From contig CALSLK010000026.1 in assembly GCA_943787175.1 (NCBI GenBank), positions 1 through 60,558 on the forward strand: a stretch of DNA of 60,558 bases, in the 5' to 3' direction. The notes under the pieces were generated by a model. The model did no database searches. It was not told where the DNA came from and saw only the letters and a program-made list of their open reading frames with translations. Shown here piece after piece: positions 35,936-44,184 of this stretch. Numbering within the stretch: position 1 is the first letter of the stretch; every line of letters begins with the position of its first letter. Position numbers and translations under genes: made by a program. Origin of the DNA: an uncultured Alphaproteobacteria bacterium (GTDB taxonomy: Bacteria; Pseudomonadota; Alphaproteobacteria; SP197).

Positions 35936-36634
35936 GACATCACGAAAATGGGGGTTGGCAGGGCGTATTGCCAGCTTGGGCCGTACACACAAGGGAATTG
36001 TTGCGACCCTGCTGGTGTTGTTGGCGACCTCTTCTACGCTCCGGGCGGCATGATCCGATCCGTATTGTCGCCCTGGGCGACAGCCTGACCGCTGGTTACG
36101 GCCTTGCCCCAGGAGGACGGGTTTGTCGCGCAGCTCCAGGCGAGGCTCGATGCACGACCAACGTCGATGCCCTGGTGATCGACGCCGGGGTTTCCGGCGA
36201 TACCACGGCCGGCGGTCTCGCGCGCCTGGACTGGGCGCTGGCCGAGGGTGCCGATGCCGTCATTGTCGAACTGGGCGCCAACGATGCCCTGCGCGGCGTC
36301 GATCCCTGACTCATCCTCGTGAGGCAATCCTGGATGCCATCGTCGATGAGCTTGATCGTCTCGCGATATCGAGGTTCTCCTCGTCGGCATGCTCGCACCC
36401 ACGCAATCTGGGCAACGAATACGCCGCAGCGTTCGACTCCATGTACTGGGATCATCGCGCGCGAGCACGACGTCCTGTTTTATCCCTTTCTTCCTGGAAG
36501 GCGTCGCAACCGACCCGGCCCTCAATCAGGCCGACGGCATCCACCCCAACAGGGAAGGCGTCGCGGTGATCGTCGAGTCCATCTGGGACGAGGTCCTGAT
36601 CCTCACCGCCCGCGTCTATGCCGACCAAAGTTGA
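35934..36634 (+). pseudogene. tesA: Arylesterase/acyl-CoA thioesterase I (TesA-like SGNH hydrolase), multiple frameshifts
   Basis: A signal peptide (KGIVATLLVLLATSSTLRAA) is followed after a shift near 36051 by block I of SGNH hydrolases, IVALGDSLTAGYGLA. Further shifts occur near 36113, 36160, 36303, 36375 and 36450, but all family blocks remain in order: DAGVSGDTTAGGLARLDW, VIVELGANDALRG, NLGNEYAAAFDSMY, FYPFFLEGV and the catalytic ADGIHPN. TesA is a periplasmic lysophospholipase/thioesterase. The chosen ATG at 35934 overlaps the ATPase start on the other strand; a later TTG at 35955 is possible. Divergence from ybbA-ybbP is the classical arrangement. Confidence 0.82.
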
Positions 36635-37201
36635 CCCTGCCGCTTTTTATCGCTGTTCCGCTGCCTGCTGATATCGCACGAACGGCTTGCCCGTCTGGGT
36701 GGCGGTGTGCCCGGCGCCACGCTGGGTCCCGGCCGAAAACATGCATGTCACGCTGCGTTATCTGGGCGAACTCGACGGCATGATGGCCGACGACGTCTGC
36801 GGCCTGCCTTGCCGGGATTGCTGCGCTCACCCTTCGAGATCGCCGTCGACGGCGTGGATCATTTCGGCAGCCGGAAAGAGGCGCATGTGGTCTATGCCGG
36901 CGTGCAGCCACGTGAGCCGCTCAAGCGCCTGCGCGACAAGATCGAGATTTCACTCCAGCGCATCGGCATCAAGGCCGACGAACGCAAGTATCAACCCCAT
37001 TTCACCCTGGCGCGCATGCGGCGCGGCAACGCCGACTGTGTCGGCCGTTTCCTTGAAGCCAATGGCCTCCTGATGTCGCAACCCTTCCGGGTCGACGCCT
37101 TCTGCCTCTACGAAAGTGCCCGAGGCCGCGACGGCGCGATCTACAACGAGCTGGAGCGGTATACGCTCTGGCCCGTCATAGAACCGACGGAAGAAGAGTA
37201 A
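36631..37201 (+). pseudogene. thpR: RNA 2',3'-cyclic phosphodiesterase (ThpR, 2H family), two or more frameshifts
   Basis: The start TTG at 36631 overlaps the tesA stop (TTGA) and gives TLPLFIAVPLPADIA. Shifts near 36700 and 36806 are needed to follow RWVPAENMHVTLRYLGELDG and then PFEIAVDGVDHFGS...QPHFTLARM...RYTLWPVIEP. The two catalytic HxTx motifs of 2H phosphoesterases are HVTL and HFTL. The enzyme opens 2',3'-cyclic phosphates on RNA and was formerly called 2'-5' RNA ligase. It overlaps the convergent ChrA gene by 26 bp at the 3' end. Confidence 0.85.
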
Positions 37202-38414
37202 TCGCCCAGCCACCGAATGCCGACAGGATGACAACAAGCCAGGGCGGCAGCTTCCAGAATACCAACAGAGTGAACAGGACCATCGCCAGCCCGAAATCTG
37301 CGGCTGAGTGAATGGCGCTGGTCCAGACCGGGTCATAGAGGGCTGCAAGCAGAAGCCCCACGACCGCTGCGTTGATGCCCAGCAGGGCTGTTTGCATGGC
37401 TTTGGCCTTGCGCAGCTGGTCCCAGTAGGGAAGGGCGCCGACGACCAGAAGAAACGAAGGAATGAAGATCGCAACCAGGCAGATCAGTCCGCCCCACACG
37501 CCATTCGGCATCGGCTCCAGCACGGTTCCCAGATAGGCCGCAAAGGTGAAGAGAGGGCCGGGAACTGCCTGGGTCGCACCGTAACCTGCCAGGAAGACAT
37601 CGTCGGAAACCCAGCCGGTCGGCACCACTTCTGCCTGCAGCAGGGGCAGGACAACGTGGCCGCCACCAAACACCAGTGAGCCCGAGGCATAGAAACTCTC
37701 GACCAGCGCAAGCGTGTGGGAAGGAAAGATGCCGGCCAGGATCGGCAGACCGACCAGAAAGACAAAGAAGGTCACCAGCGATGCGACGGCCAGACGGCGG
37801 CTGACATTGATGCCCAGCGAAACATGTTCTTGCGTCGTGTCTGCGCGAAGAAAAATCAGTCCGGCCATACCGCCCAGCACAATCACGCCAACCTGCATGA
37901 GAGGCGTGGGAGCGGCCAGAACCAGACAGGCCGCTATCACCGCCAGGGTCGCGCGCTTGGCATCAGGACAAAGGTTGCGCGCCATGCCCCAGACGGCTTG
38001 GGCGACAACGGCAACAGCGACGACCTTGAGGCCCTGAAGGATGCCTGGGTTGATGCTGTTCTGATAGGCAATGACACCATAGCCGAACGCGATCAGGGCC
38101 AATGCCGACGGCATGGTGAAACCCAACCACGCTGCCAGCGCGCCGGGCAGTCCGCCGCGTGACAGGCCCACGCCGATTCCCACCTGGCTTGATGCCGGGC
38201 CGGGAAGGAACTGGCAAAGGGCGACCAGGTCGGCATAGGCGCGTTCCTGAAACCACTTGCGTCTACCGACAAATTCCTCGTGGAAGTAGCCCAGATGGGC
38301 AACCGGCCCGCCGAAGGAGGTCAGCCCCAGACGCAGAAAGACGAGAAAGATCGTGATGAGCGGCGTGCGCTCTTTGGGCGCCGTGTCTTCGTCCTGCGAT
38401 GATGTGTCAGCCAA
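37176..38414 (-). CDS. chrA: Chromate/anion transporter, long-chain ChrA family
   Basis: 412 residues. No in-frame ATG lies at the natural N-terminus; a TTG at 38414 (LADTSSQDED) directly after the sulfotransferase gene is the best start. It has the duplicated ChrA organisation: LRLGLTSFGGPVAHLGYFHEEFV and QFLPGPASSQVGIGVG in the first half, VFGGGHVVLPLLQAEVV and QAVPGPLFTFAAYLG in the second. ChrA exports chromate or other oxyanions at the inner membrane; sulfate-like anions are possible given the sulfur genes around. Spacing of 17 bp to the upstream sulfotransferase suggests co-transcription. Confidence 0.88.
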   Translation of the reverse strand: MADTSSQDEDTAPKERTPLITIFLVFLRLGLTSFGGPVAHLGYFHEEFVGRRKWFQERAYADLVALCQFLPGPASSQVGIGVGLSRGGLPGALAAWLGFTMPSALALIAFGYGVIAYQNSINPGILQGLKVVAVAVVAQAVWGMARNLCPDAKRATLAVIAACLVLAAPTPLMQVGVIVLGGMAGLIFLRADTTQEHVSLGINVSRRLAVASLVTFFVFLVGLPILAGIFPSHTLALVESFYASGSLVFGGGHVVLPLLQAEVVPTGWVSDDVFLAGYGATQAVPGPLFTFAAYLGTVLEPMPNGVWGGLICLVAIFIPSFLLVVGALPYWDQLRKAKAMQTALLGINAAVVGLLLAALYDPVWTSAIHSAADFGLAMVLFTLLVFWKLPPWLVVILSAFGGWAITLLPSVL

Positions 38415-38431
38415 TGACCAAGCCTTTCCCT

Positions 38432-39034
38432 CTAGCCCTCTTTCGCCAGGAACTCTTTCTTGGTGTTTTTGTGCGGGAACGGAATATCGGGCACCGGCAG
38501 GTCGAGCGCTTCGCAGATCGGTTCCCAACCAGAGCCGGTCGGCCAGACCAGCAGCCGTTCGGGCGGGATCGCGGCGATCACGGCAGCGTTGTGGGCTTCC
38601 ATGGCGGCGATGGTCGCGGCTTTGTCGCGCACATCGACGGGAAAACGGTGCGCGCGGATGGCTTCCCACATGCTCTCAAAGGCTTCGGAGGTCTCGTCGT
38701 CGTCGTCCTCTTCCTTGAAGATCGTCTCGATCGCGCTGTTGTACCAACTCTCGCCCTCGCGCACGGAAAGCAGAACCAGTGCGTCGGGAAAGGCCTCACT
38801 CAGTTCCGGCCAGAACGACGCACCGGGCCAGTCAACCAGTGCGGTGTAGTCGGCCAGAAACGAATGCCAATCGGGCATGGTGCCTTTGGCGGCGGCTTCC
38901 CAGCCAGCCATGTGTTCGGGTGTCTTGACCTCAAACATGTGGTGGCATGTACCGCCCAGAAGGTGTTCCAGCGCCAGTTTCTGCGAATTGGTGCCTGTCC
39001 GGCCCACGCCTGCTCCCACAACACGCAAGGTCAT
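38432..39034 (-). CDS. Sulfotransferase family protein
   Basis: 200 residues from MTLRVVGAGVGRTGTNS (ATG at 39034). The N-terminal GAGVGRTGTNSQKLALEHLL is the 5'-phosphosulfate-binding loop of the Sulfotransfer_4-type family. LLSVREGESWYNSAIETIF supplies the Arg and Ser expected to contact the 3'-phosphate of PAPS, and the Trp-rich C-terminus (WPTGSGWEPICEALDLPVPDIPFP) is characteristic. The acceptor is unknown. Relatives in bacteria are often mis-named as NAD-dependent epimerases. It sits directly upstream of chrA. Confidence 0.8.
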   Translation of the reverse strand: MTLRVVGAGVGRTGTNSQKLALEHLLGGTCHHMFEVKTPEHMAGWEAAAKGTMPDWHSFLADYTALVDWPGASFWPELSEAFPDALVLLSVREGESWYNSAIETIFKEEDDDDETSEAFESMWEAIRAHRFPVDVRDKAATIAAMEAHNAAVIAAIPPERLLVWPTGSGWEPICEALDLPVPDIPFPHKNTKKEFLAKEG

Positions 39035-39245
39035 GCATCTGTTCCAGTTCGATTGATTACTCGTCCCATCAACCGTGAACCCGCGTTCCCCATGGGTCAA
39101 GAAAGCCGGGCAACTTGCTGTAGCTCGCCATTGCACATATAACAAAAAAAATAGAACAGAAATCGGAACGACGCTCGTGAAACACGGAGAGAGCAGGTTT
39201 TGGGGTGCATGGGGTTGAGTTGGCGCTTTTGCTGAACCCTCCCTC

Positions 39246-39638
39246 TCAGTCTGCTTCCAGGCGTTCCATGTCGTCGTCGGACAGGCCGAAATGATGGCCG
39301 ATTTCGTGGATCAGCGTGTTGCCAATCAGGTCTTCCAGGCTGTCTTCTCCAGATGCCCAGGCATCAAGCAGGGGGCGGCGATAAAGGTAGATGCGGTCAA
39401 GGTCGCCCGGGATGTCCCCGATGGATTGCTGGTCAAGCGAAACGCCCTGATAAAGCCCCAGCAGGCCGAACCAGTCCTTGATGCCCAGTTCCTCGAGCAC
39501 CTCGGCCTCGGGAAACTCCTCGATCAGGATGGCAAGGCCGCGGACATGTTGCGCAAGGTGCCTGGGGATTGCCAACATGGCCTGTTCGGCAATCGCCGCC
39601 ATTTCTTCGGCACTGGGGGGAAGGTCGAAAACGCGCAT
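39246..39638 (-). CDS. Minimal zincin-like metallopeptidase family protein
   Basis: 130 residues. The zinc-binding HExxH is in [20 protein letters not shown] (H111, E112, H115), and an acidic residue shortly after is the likely third ligand. The family (possibl zinc metallo-peptidase, DUF1025-like) consists of single-domain proteins of this length found across actinobacteria and proteobacteria; no substrate is known. The preceding [16 protein letters not shown] and [12 protein letters not shown] strands are typical. Confidence 0.88.
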   Translation of the reverse strand: MRVFDLPPSAEEMAAIAEQAMLAIPRHLAQHVRGLAILIEEFPEAEVLEELGIKDWFGLLGLYQGVSLDQQSIGDIPGDLDRIYLYRRPLLDAWASGEDSLEDLIGNTLIHEIGHHFGLSDDDMERLEAD

Positions 39639-39815
39639 CGTGGTGACGTCCGGTTGCTATGGGGAGTTATACCAACGGACGATGCGTTTGGCGCACCGGC
39701 TGTTGGAGGCCGCCCGGCGCTTGCGGGCTACAAGTACTACAGCAGAATAGCGCATGCCTTGCTACGGTGCCCGACAATCGCCACATCTTGGGGGAAGGAT
39801 GACAAGGAGAAGAGT

Positions 39816-40127
39816 GTGAGCGGCAAACTGACCGGCGTCGAACGTGATGATGCCGTAGCTGATCTGGAGGGCTGGACGTTGCAGGAAAACCCTGACGCGA
39901 TTGCAAAGTCGTATCGTTTTGGCGACTTCATGGGCGCATTCGGTTTCATGGGCCGTGTTGCTGTCTATGCCGACGTCGTTGATCACCATCCTGAATGGTT
40001 CAATGTCTATGGTCGGGTTGATGTCACCCTGACCAGCCATGACGTCGATGGCCTTTCGTCCCGCGATCTTGCCATGGCGCGTTTCATGGACCGCGCTGCG
40101 AAGAAATCAGGGGTGAAGGCAGCATGA
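39816..40127 (+). CDS. phhB: 4a-hydroxytetrahydrobiopterin dehydratase (pterin-4-alpha-carbinolamine dehydratase)
   Basis: 103 residues starting at GTG 39816 with AAGGAGA upstream. The family signature [20 protein letters not shown] supplies the catalytic His pair, and [10 protein letters not shown] closes the fold. The enzyme recycles the pterin cofactor of aromatic hydroxylases, though many bacteria carry it without them. The ATG of the following YkvA gene overlaps its stop codon (ATGA). Confidence 0.92.
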   Translation: MSGKLTGVERDDAVADLEGWTLQENPDAIAKSYRFGDFMGAFGFMGRVAVYADVVDHHPEWFNVYGRVDVTLTSHDVDGLSSRDLAMARFMDRAAKKSGVKAA

Positions 40128-40597
40128 GAATTCTCAACCGGGTTGCGACCAGCGCCAAAAGCCTCGCCGTGTGGCCATCGGTCAAACATGTTGCCGAACG
40201 CATGACCTGGCGCCGTGCCGAAGACTTTGATGCGGGTGAAGGCGATCAGGTGAGCGTGGGTTTCTGGCGCAAGTTGCGCCGTAACCTGGGTCGTCTGCCG
40301 TTCGCCGATGATCTTGTTGCGTCCTATTTTGCTGCGTTCGACTCAAAGACGCCCATGGCTGCCAAGGCCGTCCTGGTCGGCGCGCTGACCTACTTCATCG
40401 TGCCGACCGATCTGGTGCCCGATGTTCTGATCGGCCCGGGCTTCCTTGATGACGCCACGGTGCTGGCCTATGCCATCGCAACCGCGCGCAAACACATCCT
40501 GCCGTGTCACTATGATCGTGCCCGCCACGCCCTGGCGCAGAATGACAAAGATGGCGAACGGGCTGCACACAGCGCCTGGCTAGAGGCTGGCGTTTAA
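40124..40597 (+). CDS. YkvA family (DUF1232) membrane protein
   Basis: 157 residues. After a basic N-terminal half comes the DUF1232 core, with [34 protein letters not shown] (about 82-115) containing the diagnostic P-x-D-L-x-P-D and DD. Function unknown; members are predicted to sit at the inner membrane. Coupling to the pterin dehydratase by ATGA overlap is clear. Confidence 0.87.
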   Translation: MRILNRVATSAKSLAVWPSVKHVAERMTWRRAEDFDAGEGDQVSVGFWRKLRRNLGRLPFADDLVASYFAAFDSKTPMAAKAVLVGALTYFIVPTDLVPDVLIGPGFLDDATVLAYAIATARKHILPCHYDRARHALAQNDKDGERAAHSAWLEAGV

Positions 40598-40646
40598 CCT
40601 CCCGGCACAGTAATGCTGGCGGCTCCCGCCCGCCGGATCATGCCTG

Positions 40647-41885
40647 ATGTCTTTTGGTTCCTATTTCCGCTTTGCGCACGCCAACAGGCGCCTGATCGGA
40701 TTCGGGTTCCTGATGGCCTTTGCCTCGAGCTTCGGCCAGACCTACTTCATCGGCATTTTCGGACCAAGCATCCAGTCCGAATTTGGCCTCTCGCATACGG
40801 TCTGGGGCTCAATCTACATGGTCGGCACGCTGGCCAGCGCCCTGCTGCTGCCCTGGACCGGCAAGCAGATCGACCGCCTGGATCTACGCCTCTACACTCT
40901 TTTGGTCGGGTTGTTTCTGACCTTCGCCTGTTTCTTTGTTGCCTCGACTCTGGGGCCGTTGATGCTGGTCCTGGCAATTTTCTTCCTGCGTCAGTCCGGC
41001 CAGGGCCTTTCCAGCCATACGTCCGTGACGACCATGGCGCGCTACTTCGATCTGGGTCGCGGGCGCGCCATCGCCATTGCCGTGCTCGGCTTTTCCGTGG
41101 GCGAAGCACTGCTGCCGTTTATTGCTGTGCTTGCTATTGCAGGTCTTGGCTGGCGCTGGGCTTATGGCGGCTCTGGCGTTCTGATCTTGTTGATCCTGCT
41201 ACCGTTGGCGATGTGGCTGCTGAAGGGCCATGGCGATCGTCACACCCGCCACATCGCCGACCGTGCTGCCAACAAAGCCGGCGGCAAGGCTGGCGTTGTC
41301 TCCTGGACCCGTGGACAGGTGCTGCGCGACCGCCGCTTCTGGCTTCTCATGCCCGGCCTCTTTGCGCCGTCGCTGATCCTGACCGCGATGTTCTTTCATC
41401 ACCTCAATGTCGCACTGGAAAAGGGCTGGAGCGCGGAGTGGATCACCGGCAACTACGTCGTCTATGCCGCCGCAACCATTGTCACGTCACTGATCACGGG
41501 CTCGCTGGTTGACCGGCTGGGCGCCATGCGCCTGATCCCGTTCATGCTTGCACCGTTGGCCGTGGGACTGGTGATCATGGCCTGGGGCGAGTCGCCGTTC
41601 TGGGTCGTGCCCTACTTCATCTTCATTGGCATCAATACCGGTATCGCCCACACCGCCGTTTCAGCCATGTGGGCAGAGCTCTATGGCACCGACTTTATCG
41701 GGGCAATCAAGAGTCTGGTTGCCTCGCTGGGTGTTTTCGCTTCCGCCCTTGGGCCCGTCATCATGGGCAGTCTGATGGATAACGGTCTCAGCACCAGCCA
41801 GGTCTGTCTCGTCTTTGCCGTCTGGACGGTTGGCGGCATGGGAACGATGACGCTGGCAATGCGTAACAGCGCGCGGGTGGCCTGA
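40647..41885 (+). CDS. Major facilitator superfamily transporter (copy 1 of a tandem pair)
   Basis: 412 residues, twelve predicted transmembrane helices. Motif A-like loop KQIDRLDLR follows helix 2, and the cytoplasmic loop between helices 6 and 7 is hydrophilic (about 195-225). FGQTYFIGIFGP in helix 1 and AMWAELYGTDFIGAIKSL in helix 10 recur almost identically in the next gene, showing a tandem duplication. This looks like the oxalate/monocarboxylate-like branch of MFS, but the substrate is uncertain. Confidence 0.9.
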   Translation: MSFGSYFRFAHANRRLIGFGFLMAFASSFGQTYFIGIFGPSIQSEFGLSHTVWGSIYMVGTLASALLLPWTGKQIDRLDLRLYTLLVGLFLTFACFFVASTLGPLMLVLAIFFLRQSGQGLSSHTSVTTMARYFDLGRGRAIAIAVLGFSVGEALLPFIAVLAIAGLGWRWAYGGSGVLILLILLPLAMWLLKGHGDRHTRHIADRAANKAGGKAGVVSWTRGQVLRDRRFWLLMPGLFAPSLILTAMFFHHLNVALEKGWSAEWITGNYVVYAAATIVTSLITGSLVDRLGAMRLIPFMLAPLAVGLVIMAWGESPFWVVPYFIFIGINTGIAHTAVSAMWAELYGTDFIGAIKSLVASLGVFASALGPVIMGSLMDNGLSTSQVCLVFAVWTVGGMGTMTLAMRNSARVA

Positions 41886-41890
41886 ATTCT

Positions 41891-43111
41891 GTGCTGAGTT
41901 ACCTCCGGTTCGCCCGCGACAACTGGCGCTTTGTTGCCTTTGGTTTTGTCCTCACGGGAACTTCGAGCTACGGCCAGACCTTCTTTATCGGTATCTTCGG
42001 CCCCGATGTGCAGGCCAGGTTTTCGCTCGATCACACCGAATGGGGCACGATCTATCTGATCGGCACACTGGCCAGCGCCATGATCCTGCCCTGGACCGGA
42101 AAGCTGATCGATCAGGTTGATTTGCGTCGCTACACGCTTGCGGTCTGCGGGCTGGCCGTTCTGGCGTGTCTTGCCATGGCGACGGCACAGAACGTCATCA
42201 TGCTGGTGGTTGCAATCTTCCTTCTTCGCCAATCCGGTCAGGGCCTGCTGAGCCACATCGCCTCGACCAGTATGGCGCGTTATCACGAACATGGTCGCGG
42301 CAAGGCACTTGCCATCGCTTCGTTCGGCGAAGGGATCGGCGAAGCAATCCTGCCCGTGCTGGCCGTTCTTCTGATCGTCGCGATCGGCTGGCGGGCCAGC
42401 TATGGCGTCGTTGCCATCATCCTGGCTGTCGGGCTGACGCCGTTTCTGTTGTGGTTGCTGAAGGGGCACACGCAGCGCCACGCGGGCTATCTGCAGCGTC
42501 GGGAGAGCGCACGGCAGGAAACCTCAGAGACCGCCCGCTCGGCAACGCGTGCCGAAGTCCTGCGCGACACGCGCTTCTGGCTTCTGATGCCGGGTCTTCT
42601 GGCGCCGGCCATGATCGTCACAGGCTTGTTCTTCCATCACCTGAATCTCGCTGATGCCAAGGGCTGGAGCCATCTCTGGATCGCGGGCGACTACTTCATC
42701 TATGCCATCTTCGGCTCGGCCATGGCGTTTGTCCTGGGGCCGCTGATCGACCGTTTCGGCGCGGTTCGGTTTCTGCCCTGGAAGCTGACGCCACTGATCC
42801 TGGCGCTGGTCGTGGTCGCCCAGTTCAACTCGCCTTATGTGCTGTGGCCCTATTTTGTCCTGCTGGGCATCAGTGCCGGAACCCATGTTCTTGTCACGGC
42901 GATGTGGGCAGAGATCTATGGCGTGGATCATCTGGGCGCGATCAAAAGTCTGGTGACGGCGTTGGAGGTTTTTGCCTCGGCCATCGGTCCGGTCCTGATC
43001 GGCCTCATGCTCGACCAGGGCTGGGGATTCAGCACGGCGCTCTACATCTTTGCGGGTTATTCAGTGGCGGCAACGGTGCTGCTCATGTTCGCTCTGCACC
43101 GCAGGACCTGA
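41891..43111 (+). CDS. Major facilitator superfamily transporter (copy 2 of a tandem pair)
   Basis: 406 residues starting at GTG 41891, only 5 bp after copy 1. It shares YGQTFFIGIFGPDVQ, GTIYLIGTLASAMILPWTGK, LRQSGQGLLSHIASTSMARY and AMWAEIYGVDHLGAIKSLV with the first copy. The central loop (about 195-220) is clearly diverged, so the two probably have different substrates or expression rather than being recent copies. Both are intact. Confidence 0.9.
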   Translation: MLSYLRFARDNWRFVAFGFVLTGTSSYGQTFFIGIFGPDVQARFSLDHTEWGTIYLIGTLASAMILPWTGKLIDQVDLRRYTLAVCGLAVLACLAMATAQNVIMLVVAIFLLRQSGQGLLSHIASTSMARYHEHGRGKALAIASFGEGIGEAILPVLAVLLIVAIGWRASYGVVAIILAVGLTPFLLWLLKGHTQRHAGYLQRRESARQETSETARSATRAEVLRDTRFWLLMPGLLAPAMIVTGLFFHHLNLADAKGWSHLWIAGDYFIYAIFGSAMAFVLGPLIDRFGAVRFLPWKLTPLILALVVVAQFNSPYVLWPYFVLLGISAGTHVLVTAMWAEIYGVDHLGAIKSLVTALEVFASAIGPVLIGLMLDQGWGFSTALYIFAGYSVAATVLLMFALHRRT

Positions 43112-43116
43112 CGGAC

Positions 43117-44073
43117 TCAGTTTTCCTTGGGTGGCCGTGGCCGACCGGTCGAATGGGGAGACCGTGCAGCCTCACTTGCCACACCGGCAGCACGCATTTT
43201 TGATTCGCGATGAGCAACATAGATGGTGCTGACGGCAATGATGCCGCCGCCGATCCAGGTCCACATGTCGGTCGGTTCAGAGAAGGCGAACCAGCCGATA
43301 ATTGCGACGAACGGCAGGCGGATGTAATCGAACGGCATCAGGTAGGTCGTGTCGGCCAGTGAGAACGCGCGTGTGAAGAAGAGATGCGAGACAGCAGCGA
43401 TGACGCCCACGGCGACCAGCCAGAACCAGCCTTCGGCCGTGGGCCAGCTCCAGACGAAAAGTGCAGGGATCAACGCAACCGGCGTCAGCAGCATGTTCTG
43501 CCATACGACAAGGCTGGTGGTGCGTTCGGTGCGGGTCAGCAGTTTCATGGTCACGATGGAAAGCGCCATGGTCGCTGCCGATGCAACCACAATGAATTCG
43601 CCCCAGCCGATCGGCTCGGACCCCGGACGCATGATGACCAGCATGCCACCGAATCCGATGAGAAGTGCGGTGATGCGCCGGGCACGGATTTTCTCGCGCA
43701 GGATGAAGACGGCAGCAATGGCGGCAAACAGCGGTGCCGTAAAGGAAAGCGCGACTGCGTTCGACAGTGGCACGATGGCCAGCGCGGAGAACCACAGGGC
43801 CATGGAAATGAATCCGAACAGGACGCGCAGGGAGATCAGCGGGAACCGGTTGGTCTTCAAAACCCCGAAACCCTGATTCATCAGCCAGGGCACCATCGCC
43901 AGGAAGGCAAAGAGGTTGCGGCAGAAGACAATCATCAGCGGATCGACGGCCAGATCGGTCGCCAGATATCGGATGATTGCGTTCATCGCCGCAAAGCCGA
44001 TGCAGGCAACCATCAGCAGGCCAGCGGCATAGACCGGAGGGGAAAACCTCGCGCTGAGTGGTGTAAACGCCAT
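43117..44073 (-). CDS. DMT superfamily (EamA) transporter
   Basis: 318 residues, ten predicted transmembrane helices in two EamA repeats (about 15-145 and 160-295). Conserved pieces are VALSFTAPLFAAIAAVFILREKI in repeat 1 and TTYLMPFDYIRLPFVAIIGWFAFSEP in repeat 2. These proteins usually export amino acids, metabolites or S-adenosylmethionine. The C-terminal tail is basic. It converges on the MFS pair with a 5-bp gap. Confidence 0.9.
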   Translation of the reverse strand: MAFTPLSARFSPPVYAAGLLMVACIGFAAMNAIIRYLATDLAVDPLMIVFCRNLFAFLAMVPWLMNQGFGVLKTNRFPLISLRVLFGFISMALWFSALAIVPLSNAVALSFTAPLFAAIAAVFILREKIRARRITALLIGFGGMLVIMRPGSEPIGWGEFIVVASAATMALSIVTMKLLTRTERTTSLVVWQNMLLTPVALIPALFVWSWPTAEGWFWLVAVGVIAAVSHLFFTRAFSLADTTYLMPFDYIRLPFVAIIGWFAFSEPTDMWTWIGGGIIAVSTIYVAHRESKMRAAGVASEAARSPHSTGRPRPPKEN

Positions 44074-44184
44074 GAAGCCTTGAGCCTACGCCCGCCTCAT
44101 CTGCTGCACCAGCCGGTTCCTGTGCATGGCAGACCTGTGTTACCAGATCACGCTTAACGACCACACAGCCAAGAGCCCAATGCC

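Noticed and set aside
37176..38669. N-terminal extension of ChrA to an ATG at 38669
   Set aside because: The extension overlaps the conserved sulfotransferase gene and has no resemblance to ChrA; the TTG at 38414 fits the family start.
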